A stretch of 64,000 bases of DNA. Origin: Bacteroidota bacterium. Lineage in GTDB: Bacteria; Bacteroidota; Bacteroidia; Bacteroidales; Prolixibacteraceae. Location: positions 124,001-188,000 of the forward strand of contig JAHEYT010000023.1 in NCBI GenBank assembly GCA_023251455.1. The letters run 5' to 3'. The translations under genes were made by a program, and so were the position numbers. Numbering within the stretch: position 1 is the first letter of the stretch; each line of letters starts with the position of its first letter. The notes under the pieces were generated by a model. That model was not told the DNA's origin. It saw only the letters and a list, made by a program, of their open reading frames with translations, and made no database searches. Shown piece by piece: positions 1 through 8,342 of this stretch.

Positions 1-438
1 AAAGACGACTTTGGCTCAACCGGAAGTGCAAATGCCGGAGTTTATGCCAAAGGAGGCGACAATATTCCGGTTCCTGGAACCGCTGGATATTATATGGTAG
101 TTGTTGACTTGTTGGCAAATAAAATAGCCATTGCCGATCCAAAAGTATATCTGATGGGAAATACAATTGGTTCATGGGATACCGCTAATGCCGCAGGATT
201 AATGAGTGTTGACAATGCCAACAGCGTGGTTACGATTACTAAAACATTAGCTGCTGATGAATTAAGAATGTATGCATGGCACCCTTGGTTTACCGATTGG
301 TGGCAATCTGAATTCATTATTCTGGATGGTAAAATTGCATTCCGTGGTACTGGTGGCGATCAAAGTCGTGTCGCTGTTACTGCCGGATCACACACTGTAA
401 ATTTGAATTTCAAAACTGGTGCTGGCACCATTCAATAA
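1..438 (+). CDS. SusE/SusF-type starch-binding outer membrane protein, C-terminal part
   Basis: The frame is open from base 1 and ends in TAA, leaving the last 145 residues of a larger protein. Short beta-strand-like segments such as YLMGNTIGSWDT and an aromatic-rich stretch (WHPWFTDWWQ) match the repeated carbohydrate-binding sandwich modules of SusE/SusF surface lipoproteins, which hold starch or maltooligosaccharides at the cell surface. A strong terminator follows, and the next gene is a secreted GH13 amylase, which supports a starch role. The lipoprotein signal and upstream modules lie outside the window. SusE and SusF cannot be told apart from this fragment. Confidence 0.78.
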   Translation, partial: KDDFGSTGSANAGVYAKGGDNIPVPGTAGYYMVVVDLLANKIAIADPKVYLMGNTIGSWDTANAAGLMSVDNANSVVTITKTLAADELRMYAWHPWFTDWWQSEFIILDGKIAFRGTGGDQSRVAVTAGSHTVNLNFKTGAGTIQ

Positions 439-481
439 TTAAAACTTTCATTTGGCAAATTAAGCTGCCAGACAATTAATT

Positions 482-520
482 TACCCTGTCAGGTATTCAT
501 CATCCTGACAGGGTATTTTT
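482..520 (+). terminator. Rho-independent terminator after the SusE/F-like gene
   Basis: A perfect 12-bp stem (482-493 with 504-515, arm taccctgtcagg) with a 10-nt loop is followed by five T residues. It lies 44 bp after the stop codon and separates this gene from the amylase gene. Confidence 0.9.
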
Positions 521-555
521 AAAAATATCTTTTCAGTATAGAAACATTTATTGCT

Positions 556-3282
556 ATGACCCGCATCGGCATTCTTATTATAGGTTTTCTTCTTCCACTC
601 TACCTTTTTGCTCAGATTAGCACAAGCCCGGTTATTCCAATTGACAGCAAAACCGTTACAATTACATTCGATTCATCAAAGGACTCCAAGCTTGGGGTAT
701 TTTCTGGAGATTTATACGCGCATACCGGAGTGTCCATTACCGGAATCGGCGATTGGAAACATGTGATCGGAAGCTGGAACGACAATACCAAACAGCCAAA
801 GCTTACAAACAAGGGAAACGGTATCTACGAGTTGGTTATCAGCCCCGATATTAATACCTATTATTCTGTATTGGCATCCGAATTAGTTTCTAAAATGAAT
901 TTTGTGTTTCGCTCGGCCGACGGAGCAAAACAAACCAACGATCTTTTTGTCAATGTTTCTACCGAAGATTTGCACGTCAACATTACATCACCATCAAGGA
1001 TAAACGTTTTCGATAAAAACCAAAATTTTCAGTTTACTGCTGCTTCAACCATATCGGCCGATCTGAAAATCTTCCTGAATAATCAGCAAATTTCATCCGC
1101 TACCGGTACTTCAATTACCAAAACCATGACGATTCCCGATGCCGGAAATTACTGGATGAAAGCTACGGTCACTCAAAATACAACGGTTAAAAGCGACTCG
1201 GTTTATGTCTGCATCCGCGAAATCACTACCTCCGAAAGCCGTCCGGCCAATGTGATTACAGGCATAAATTATATCAGCAGTGTTTCGGCAACCCTCGTTC
1301 TTTATGCCCCATTTAAAAATAACATTTTCGTGACCGGCGATTTTAACAACTGGTTGCCCGATAATGATTACCAGATGAAAAAAGATGGCGATTATTACTG
1401 GCTGACAATCAACAATCTCGTACCTCAAAAAGAATACGTTTTTCAATACCTGATTGATGGAGTCCTGAAAGTAGCCGATCCATATACCGATAAAGTTTCC
1501 GATCCGGATGACAAATACATTTCGTCGACAACCTATCCAAACCTGATTTCTTATCCCGAAGGAAAAGCAGCCGACCGGGCTTCGGTATTGCAAACAGCCC
1601 AAACACCTTATTCGTGGAGAAACAGTTCGTATACTATACCACAAACACGCAAGCTCTCGATTTACGAATTGCTTCTTCGCGATTTTACCGTTGAAAGTAC
1701 CTACAATGCTGTACTTGAAAAACTTGACTACCTAAAAAAACTGGGTATCAACACCATCGAGTTCATGCCTTTCAGCGAGTTCGAAGGCAACGACAGTTGG
1801 GGCTACAACCCAAATTTCTATTTTGCTCCCGATAAAGCCTACGGAACCAAAAACGACTTAAAGAATCTGATTGATGAATGTCATAAACAGGGATTCATTG
1901 TTATTCAGGATATGGTTTTGAATCACGCTTACGGTTCAAATCCAATGGTTAAAATGTACTGGAATTCGGCACTGAACCGCCCGGCAGCCAACAATCCGTG
2001 GTTCAACGAAACTTCGCCAAACGCCACATATAGCTGGGGTAATGACTTTAATCAAGAGAGTCAGGCCACGAAAGATTTTGTCGATCGGGTTACTAAATAC
2101 TGGATGACTGAATACAAAGTTGACGGTTTCCGCTTCGACTTTACCAAAGGATTTACCAATACCACCTCTGGAGATGGTGGCGGATATGATGCTTCCCGTA
2201 TTGCAATTTTGAAACGAATGGCCGATAAAATCTGGGAAGTGAATCCAAAAGCAATTGTAATTCTGGAACATTTTGCTGCCAATGGCGAAGAACAGGAACT
2301 TGTTTCCTATGGCAATGGAATGCTGGTCTGGGGAAATTCCAATTCAACTTTTGCAGAAGCTGCCATGGGTTATAATGAATCGAATAAGTCTGACTTCAAC
2401 TGGGCTTCCTATCAGAAAAGGGGCTTTACAAAACCCGGATTGGTTGCCTACATGGAAAGCCACGACGAAGAACGGCAGATGTTTAAAACAGAAACATATG
2501 GAAATTCGTTTGGAACGTATAATACCAAAGACCTCAACACGGCGCTTAAGAGAAGCCAGCTTGCCACCACCTTTTTTATGTCGCTTGCCGGACCCAAAAT
2601 GATCTGGCAGTTTGGTGAATTGGGATACGATATTTCCATTGATCAGAACGGACGGGTAGGCAAAAAACCAATCCTATGGCAATATCTGGATGATCCTGAA
2701 AGGAAAAAGTTATTTGATGTTTATTCGGCTATGCTGCAATTACGCACTCAATTTGATGTGTTCACTTCTGGAACAGAAACACTCTCAGTCAATGGGGCTT
2801 TCAAGAAAATTCAACTTAACCTGAACGACCACAATATTAATCTGCTGGGTAATTTCGGAATGACCGATCAAACCGTTGTTTCGGGTTTTCAACACACAGG
2901 GGTATGGTACGAATTTTTTACCGGGAACGAACTAACCGTTTCTGATGTAAACACAACAATCTTACTGAAAGCAGGCGAATTCCGTTTATACAGTGATCAG
3001 AAATTACCGGCATTCAGCGTTTTGACAACAAATACTTCAGGTGAATTAACCAACCCGGGCATTCGAATTTTTCCTAATCCTGCATCCGACAGGCTTTATG
3101 TAGAATCACAGGATATCATCCAGCAAATTGAGCTCATCTCAGCCGATGGTAGAATTCTCCGGAAATTACAGCCAAACACCTCTAGTTTTTCTTTTGAATT
3201 GAATGGCCTGAAGTCGGGTCTCTTTATCGTAAGAATAAAAACTCATCATCAAATTTTTACAGAAAAAATCGTAAAGAACTAA
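556..3282 (+). CDS. secreted GH13 alpha-amylase with N-terminal binding modules and T9SS sorting tail
   Basis: This 908-residue protein hydrolyses alpha-glucans at or outside the outer membrane. It begins with a signal peptide (GILIIGFLLPLYLFAQ). Next comes a module of about residues 20-230 resembling the SusE-like N-terminal region of Bacteroidota amylases, then a CBM48-like module near residue 257 (FVTGDFNNWLPD). The GH13 barrel starts near residue 370. Conserved regions are visible: DMVLNH (D452, H457), GFRFD with nucleophile D528, LEHF with acid/base E571, and SHDEE with D637. The last 80 residues (FPNPASDRLY onward, ending KIVKN) form a type IX secretion C-terminal sorting domain. It follows a SusE/F-like gene, so it is probably the starch hydrolase of that cluster. 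Confidence 0.93.
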   Translation: MTRIGILIIGFLLPLYLFAQISTSPVIPIDSKTVTITFDSSKDSKLGVFSGDLYAHTGVSITGIGDWKHVIGSWNDNTKQPKLTNKGNGIYELVISPDINTYYSVLASELVSKMNFVFRSADGAKQTNDLFVNVSTEDLHVNITSPSRINVFDKNQNFQFTAASTISADLKIFLNNQQISSATGTSITKTMTIPDAGNYWMKATVTQNTTVKSDSVYVCIREITTSESRPANVITGINYISSVSATLVLYAPFKNNIFVTGDFNNWLPDNDYQMKKDGDYYWLTINNLVPQKEYVFQYLIDGVLKVADPYTDKVSDPDDKYISSTTYPNLISYPEGKAADRASVLQTAQTPYSWRNSSYTIPQTRKLSIYELLLRDFTVESTYNAVLEKLDYLKKLGINTIEFMPFSEFEGNDSWGYNPNFYFAPDKAYGTKNDLKNLIDECHKQGFIVIQDMVLNHAYGSNPMVKMYWNSALNRPAANNPWFNETSPNATYSWGNDFNQESQATKDFVDRVTKYWMTEYKVDGFRFDFTKGFTNTTSGDGGGYDASRIAILKRMADKIWEVNPKAIVILEHFAANGEEQELVSYGNGMLVWGNSNSTFAEAAMGYNESNKSDFNWASYQKRGFTKPGLVAYMESHDEERQMFKTETYGNSFGTYNTKDLNTALKRSQLATTFFMSLAGPKMIWQFGELGYDISIDQNGRVGKKPILWQYLDDPERKKLFDVYSAMLQLRTQFDVFTSGTETLSVNGAFKKIQLNLNDHNINLLGNFGMTDQTVVSGFQHTGVWYEFFTGNELTVSDVNTTILLKAGEFRLYSDQKLPAFSVLTTNTSGELTNPGIRIFPNPASDRLYVESQDIIQQIELISADGRILRKLQPNTSSFSFELNGLKSGLFIVRIKTHHQIFTEKIVKN

Positions 3283-3442
3283 TTTATAACTTTTATAAAA
3301 TCAGGATTTTGCCAGTATCGGTAATAATCCAGTAAAAACAACACCCTTGGTTTTACCGTGAAAAACTGTGCGTTTAAGTATTTCAACCGTTTGATTTTTT
3401 AATTAACTTTAGACCATATCATGTACTTAAATACCCGGAAAT

Positions 3443-4690
3443 ATGAAAACCATTTTCTTGATCCTGGTCATGGTTATTATGGTTGGTACTTTAAACGCTG
3501 TACAACCTGCAAGAAAGCCATATATTAAAATGAAGGTTGATGGAATTCTCTTAAAAACCGGAGATATTCTGACAGTAACCCGAGGGCAGAAGTTGAAATT
3601 AGAGGTTGAGATGGAGGGTGGTCGTAGAGATTTTTGCAAGTTTCCGGACTCCTATGCCGACATTGCCGGTACCGCCCAAATTCTTTCGAGAGGCGACAAT
3701 GGACTTACTTACACATTAAACGATAAAAAAGCTGAATGGAAACTTTTGAATGAAGACATTCAGTTTACTACCGATGATTTTATCAAGGTTGTTCCTCAAG
3801 GCAAACCCTCAACTGCCGAAATTATAATCAGCGATGAGAAATTCTCACAGTCCTTTTTAAAAGCAACCATCAAAGCAAGCTGGCAATTTAGTAGTAACGA
3901 TACAACGCGTCTGGAAGAAAACGTTGCAGTGGCATCAGTCTATCTTAAAATTGCCGGAGCTTCCGACGAATGGTTTTTATCGCAAAATATTAAAGTAAGC
4001 GGCATTAAAAACGAATTGGTCCAGGAGAAATTAATTTTAGTACAATCGGCTTGCGACAGCATTGAGAAAAATCTAAACCAGCTTAAATTTTCAGCTGTTC
4101 AGCAAGACATCCGAAACCTTCAGCTTGCAACAAACAACCTTAAAACAACCATCGACGAAATAAAAGCCGGCAATCCCTCTTACCAAATAAAAGTGCTTTT
4201 TACAGGCCTTCCGAGCGATCACCCATACAGCGACATCGGCTTGCTTTCATCAATTAAAACCAGCTGGTCAACGCTTGAAACTTTCTTAAACGAACTGAAA
4301 CTTGAATTGGGAAAACTTCCTGAGCAGCCTACTAACGAAAGCAAAGATGAACTTGTGAAGCTAATTGGTAGTTATACCGACTGGCAAACTAAGCTACCCG
4401 ATCAAACGTTCGAACACTTGTCACAGTATATTCCTGCTTTACATGTTGATAGCATCCAAATCCCTGAAAAATTTGAAGTGATTGTCAAAGAAAAATCTGT
4501 AAATGATTATGCACTGGCGTTAAATGATTTCAACACTTTTATTGATCAACGAATTAATAGAGTAGCAGTTGAAACTCAGGACATCAATTCGGCCAGTACC
4601 CGGATTCAGGCAATTCGTTTGTTCGATGGAATGCTTCGAAGTTATTTCGCGTCAATCGATTGGGCCGAGTGGATAAGCACCAGAAAATAA
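3443..4690 (+). CDS. exported protein of unknown function
   Basis: I do not recognise a family. The 415-residue product has a clear signal peptide (MKTIFLILVMVIMVGTLNA). A beta-rich part of roughly residues 25-180 follows, opening with KPYIKMKVDGILLKTGD and containing two cysteines (one in RRDFCKFPD). After about residue 195 the chain becomes helical and charged (LVQEKLILVQSACDSIEKN), which suggests a helical bundle or coiled coil. No lipobox, sorting tail or membrane segment is visible beyond the signal. The gene stands alone, 160 bp after the amylase gene, and converges on an amidohydrolase gene with only 16 bp between them. A periplasmic location is inferred from the signal peptide. Confidence 0.7.
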   Translation: MKTIFLILVMVIMVGTLNAVQPARKPYIKMKVDGILLKTGDILTVTRGQKLKLEVEMEGGRRDFCKFPDSYADIAGTAQILSRGDNGLTYTLNDKKAEWKLLNEDIQFTTDDFIKVVPQGKPSTAEIIISDEKFSQSFLKATIKASWQFSSNDTTRLEENVAVASVYLKIAGASDEWFLSQNIKVSGIKNELVQEKLILVQSACDSIEKNLNQLKFSAVQQDIRNLQLATNNLKTTIDEIKAGNPSYQIKVLFTGLPSDHPYSDIGLLSSIKTSWSTLETFLNELKLELGKLPEQPTNESKDELVKLIGSYTDWQTKLPDQTFEHLSQYIPALHVDSIQIPEKFEVIVKEKSVNDYALALNDFNTFIDQRINRVAVETQDINSASTRIQAIRLFDGMLRSYFASIDWAEWISTRK

Positions 4691-4706
4691 TGATGAATTA
4701 CGGAAG

Positions 4707-6365
4707 CTACTTTTCCTGATTAATTTCTGCACCAAAAACAAGATCCCCGTCCAAAATTGTTTTCAGAATCTTTGCGCGAAGTATTTCTTCGTCATTACAC
4801 TTCATTAAATCGGTATCGAGTACCACAAAATCTGCTGATTTTCCCACTTCGATGCTTCCTTTACGGACTTCTTCAAACCCTGCTTTGGCTGCCCAGATGG
4901 TTATTGACCTCAAAGCCTGTTCACGTGTCAGCGCATTTTCCATCTGGAATCCATCGTTAGGCAAGCCTTCTGAATTCTTCCGGCAAACAGAGGCAAAAAA
5001 AGTTTTTATTGGGCTGATGTCCTCAATCGGAAAATCAGTTCCATTTGGAAGCCACCCATTCTGCGCCATTAATTGCTGATAGGCATATGCCGTTTTGATG
5101 CGTTCAATACCCAAACGCTCATCGGCCCAAAACATATCTGAAGTAGCGTGAGTTGACTGAATCGACGGAATTACGGAATACTTTTCAAATGAGCCCATAT
5201 CATCAGGATGCACAATTTGTACGTGCTCAATTCGCCAGCGACGGTCGTTCTTTGTTTTCAGGAATTTGGCATAAATATTCAGCATAAACCGGTTGGCACC
5301 ATCGCCGATGCAATGGGTGGCCACCTGGAACCCGGCAGCGTATGCTTTCTGACAAATGTCTTCGTAATACGATGTTTTTTCCATAAGTAAACCACGGTTC
5401 CCTGGCTTGTCCGAATAATCATCCAGCAAATAAGCGCCACGTGAACCTAAAGCTCCATCAGCATATAATTTGATTGTATTTACCTGTAGGCGATCGGTAA
5501 TATATGGTGCGTTTTTCAAAAAATATTCCAAATTTTCATTGCTGGGTTCCATCATGGCATTGATTCGCATACGCAGTTCTCCATTCTTTTGCAATGAATC
5601 GATCAGCAAAATGACTTCCTTCGAAATTCCGCAATCGGTAACCGAAGTCAGACCCGCAGCAAAGCAATTCTTCTGTGCTTCAAGTAATGCTTTTGCTTTC
5701 AGTTCAAGCGACGGTGCAGGAATCTGGTTAAATACTTGTTCTTTGGCATTGTCGATCAGCACTCCGGTTGGTCGGCCATCTTTCAACAATATCTCTCCCC
5801 CGGCAATATTCGTTTTTGCATTGATTCCGGCCAGTTCGAGTGCTTTGGCATTACACCAGGCTGCATGGCCATCAACACGAATGAGGTAAACCGGAACATC
5901 CGGGAATAGTTCGTTTAATCGCTTGTTATCCGGAAATGATTTTTCGGGCCATAAATTCTGATCCCAGCCTCGACCGAGAATCCACTCTCCTTGCGCCCGG
6001 CTCTGGTGCTCCTGAAGCTTTTGGTAAATTTGTTCCTGATCGGTCATCCCAGCCAAGGCGGCATACTGTAACAGATTCATCCCATATCCATAAAAATGGC
6101 AATGAGCATCGTTGAAGCCTGGATAAACTACTTTCTCTTTGCAATCCAAAACCTGATCCGATACATATTTGGCAGCAATATCATCATTGGAGCCGACTGC
6201 GATGAATTTACCATCCTTCACAGCAAAACTTTCGGCCGTTGAAAATGAATCATTCACAGTATAAACTAGGGCATTGGTAACGATCAGGTCAACTTTCATT
6301 TCAGGAGAATTACATGAATATAAAGAGTACAGTGCAATAATTATAAGGATCAAAGTTCGGTTCAT
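4707..6365 (-). CDS. YtcJ-type metal-dependent amidohydrolase lipoprotein
   Basis: This is a metal-dependent hydrolase of the YtcJ/amidohydrolase-3 group, whose members cleave amide bonds in varied small substrates. I start it at the ATG at 6365 because that start gives a lipoprotein signal with lipobox (MNRTLILIIIALYSLYSC); a longer frame to 6437 would run into the neighbouring terminator. Metal-site motifs are visible: the beta-strand-1 HxH (H88, H90 in NDAHCHF), KLYADGALGSRGA, ATHCIGDGANR and RIEHVQ. The C-terminal KSADFVVLD is typical of the composite domain of amidohydrolases. Length (about 552 residues) fits the family. The lipobox puts it in the periplasm or on the cell envelope. The substrate cannot be read from the sequence. 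Confidence 0.88.
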   Translation of the reverse strand: MNRTLILIIIALYSLYSCNSPEMKVDLIVTNALVYTVNDSFSTAESFAVKDGKFIAVGSNDDIAAKYVSDQVLDCKEKVVYPGFNDAHCHFYGYGMNLLQYAALAGMTDQEQIYQKLQEHQSRAQGEWILGRGWDQNLWPEKSFPDNKRLNELFPDVPVYLIRVDGHAAWCNAKALELAGINAKTNIAGGEILLKDGRPTGVLIDNAKEQVFNQIPAPSLELKAKALLEAQKNCFAAGLTSVTDCGISKEVILLIDSLQKNGELRMRINAMMEPSNENLEYFLKNAPYITDRLQVNTIKLYADGALGSRGAYLLDDYSDKPGNRGLLMEKTSYYEDICQKAYAAGFQVATHCIGDGANRFMLNIYAKFLKTKNDRRWRIEHVQIVHPDDMGSFEKYSVIPSIQSTHATSDMFWADERLGIERIKTAYAYQQLMAQNGWLPNGTDFPIEDISPIKTFFASVCRKNSEGLPNDGFQMENALTREQALRSITIWAAKAGFEEVRKGSIEVGKSADFVVLDTDLMKCNDEEILRAKILKTILDGDLVFGAEINQEK

Positions 6366-6424
6366 TGGAAAGTGGTTCTTTTGGTGTTTGTGAAACGAAA
6401 ATAGCTGATTAATCGGATAGATGC

Positions 6425-6455
6425 AAAAAACGGCCACCCCAAAGGGCAGCCGTTC
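6425..6455 (-). terminator. terminator of the susC-susD transcript
   Basis: Read on the minus strand, an 11-bp stem beginning aacggctgccc (with two wobble pairs) is followed by six T residues. It lies just beyond the SusD stop codon. Confidence 0.8.
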
Positions 6456-6483
6456 CTATTATATTCTGTGCAGAATGGATTGA

Positions 6484-8328
6484 TTAATATCCAGGGTTCT
6501 GAACCAACAGGGTATTTTTGTTCATTTCATTGCGCATAATTGGGAAGAAATAGCATTTGTTATTCCATGCCCTGGCATCTCCACCCAAATCAGCTTTACT
6601 AAAAATTGGAGCTCCATAAGTTGTGCCATCAGCTTTCCGGTAGCTTGGTGCAGATGATTCTGTAGTTTCATAACGAACATCCACTCTGGATGTTTGATGG
6701 TACGCGGCTGCGCCAATCACCCAACGGCGAACATCCCAGAAACGTTGATCTTCGTATGCGAATTCAATACGGCGTTCGTGGCGATAAGCCTGACGAAGTG
6801 CATCGCCACTTAAGGTAGTAGCCAAATCAGGTTGACCTGCACGTTTACGAACCATGTTAATGTAAGTACGGGCTTCAGCATCCTGACCCAGTTCGATACA
6901 AGCTTCAGCATAGTTCAACAGAATTTCAGCATACCGGATGTGTTTAAATGGAACATCCTGTTTCACATACTGAGGATCAACAGAAGGATCAACATATTTG
7001 CGAACATAGTATCCGGTCTTTCCACCATTCCAGTCTTCGATTGGGCCTTCTCGGGTATCCAAACCAGCTCTGATCATCTTGCCAGAACTGTCATAAACGT
7101 GTCCTACCTGAATTTTGCTGAACGGGTCAATTTTCAAAGCATCATCCGGACGTTTTCTCCATTGTACACCTTCATATAAAATGGTAGCATACAATCGGGC
7201 ATCACGTTTTAAGTAAGGATTCGCTTTGTGTTTTGCATTAGTCCAGTCAAATTTAGTTCCATCTTTCATCTCATAATCATCAACCAAATCGCCAAGCGGA
7301 CAGTTGTTTCCCCAGTTGTGGTAACCGTTCGGGCCACAATACAATGCAGGGTTATATCCATCCCAATCTTCATCGGTTTTAGGGGTAAAGAATTGCAGCA
7401 AAATGTCTTCACTCGTACCTTTCGAAGTAAACAATTCAACAAAGTTGTTGGCAACTGAATCGGTTGCTGCCGGGCTAGCTTTATATAAACTATATTTATT
7501 CAGGTCGATAACCGCTTTGGCGGCAGCTTTGGCCGCTGTCCAACGGGCAGTTGCATCGCCACCAACATAACCCAACAAGTCTGGTTTAGAGAAACCACTT
7601 GTAACAACAGAGTTTTTAGCCGAATTGTGCAAATCACTTGCAGCATAAAGTAAGACTCTTGATTTAAGCGCTAATGCTGCACCTTTGGTCACACGACCAT
7701 TGGTTGCATAGGTGTCGGGTAAGTACATGGCAGCCGAATCAATCTGACCAATAACAAATTTCATACATTCATCATAGCTATTTCGCGCAACAGTATAATC
7801 ATCTGACAATCCATATACTTTGGTAATAATTGGAACACCGCCATAAAGGTTGGTCAGGTAGAAATAAGTCCAAGCACGTAGGAAGTAAGCCTGACCTTTT
7901 AAATTGTCGATTACAGCTTTATCACCAGGTACCTTATTAATTTTTGAAAAGAAAATGCTGGCGCGACGAACATTCGCATACAGCGGATCCCAACGGAAAT
8001 GGAGTGTATGAGGTGTGGCCCAGCTGACTTCCCAACCTTGCAAACCATCCTGGGTCATCAAACTTTTGTTAAAGTTGGTAACATCCCAGTCAGGAGTAAA
8101 ATGAGATTCATCGGAATAATCAGATAAGCGCTCAATAGAGAACGGAAAGCCTAAAGCATTGCGATACATGCTGTTTACAAAAGTTTCAACAAGTGCAGGG
8201 TCACCCCACACAGCATCCTCTGAATAGTCTCCCAATGGTTTTTTATCCAGAAAATCATCTGTTTTGGTGCAGGATGCCAGTATCGTAATAAATGATACAA
8301 ACATTAATAGATTGAATATCTTTTTCAT
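6484..8328 (-). CDS. SusD/RagB-family nutrient-binding outer membrane lipoprotein
   Basis: SusD proteins cap the SusC transporter and bind the glycan or other ligand at the cell surface. The 614-residue product has a lipoprotein signal (MKKIFNLLMF...ASC). It carries family hallmarks: YFLRAWTYFYL in the TPR-like part, RYAEILLNYAEACIELG, and the terminal NPGY. It lies 14 bp downstream of its susC. It contains GPNGYHNWGNN, which is shared with the second SusD in this window (22541-24427), so the two pairs are paralogous and may take related ligands. The ligand is unknown and no degradative enzyme is encoded directly alongside. Confidence 0.95.
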   Translation of the reverse strand: MKKIFNLLMFVSFITILASCTKTDDFLDKKPLGDYSEDAVWGDPALVETFVNSMYRNALGFPFSIERLSDYSDESHFTPDWDVTNFNKSLMTQDGLQGWEVSWATPHTLHFRWDPLYANVRRASIFFSKINKVPGDKAVIDNLKGQAYFLRAWTYFYLTNLYGGVPIITKVYGLSDDYTVARNSYDECMKFVIGQIDSAAMYLPDTYATNGRVTKGAALALKSRVLLYAASDLHNSAKNSVVTSGFSKPDLLGYVGGDATARWTAAKAAAKAVIDLNKYSLYKASPAATDSVANNFVELFTSKGTSEDILLQFFTPKTDEDWDGYNPALYCGPNGYHNWGNNCPLGDLVDDYEMKDGTKFDWTNAKHKANPYLKRDARLYATILYEGVQWRKRPDDALKIDPFSKIQVGHVYDSSGKMIRAGLDTREGPIEDWNGGKTGYYVRKYVDPSVDPQYVKQDVPFKHIRYAEILLNYAEACIELGQDAEARTYINMVRKRAGQPDLATTLSGDALRQAYRHERRIEFAYEDQRFWDVRRWVIGAAAYHQTSRVDVRYETTESSAPSYRKADGTTYGAPIFSKADLGGDARAWNNKCYFFPIMRNEMNKNTLLVQNPGY

Positions 8329-8342
8329 AGTAAATCCTTTTT

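Noticed and set aside
1111..1644. Long minus-strand reading frame inside the amylase gene
   Set aside because: It lies wholly within a gene with intact catalytic motifs and shows no recognisable protein features.
5430..5445. CACGTG core in the amidohydrolase gene as another parS site
   Set aside because: Flanks do not extend the palindrome, so it does not match the parS consensus.
6366..6437. Upstream extension of the amidohydrolase gene
   Set aside because: It would overlap the susD terminator and would bury the lipoprotein signal that starts at 6365.
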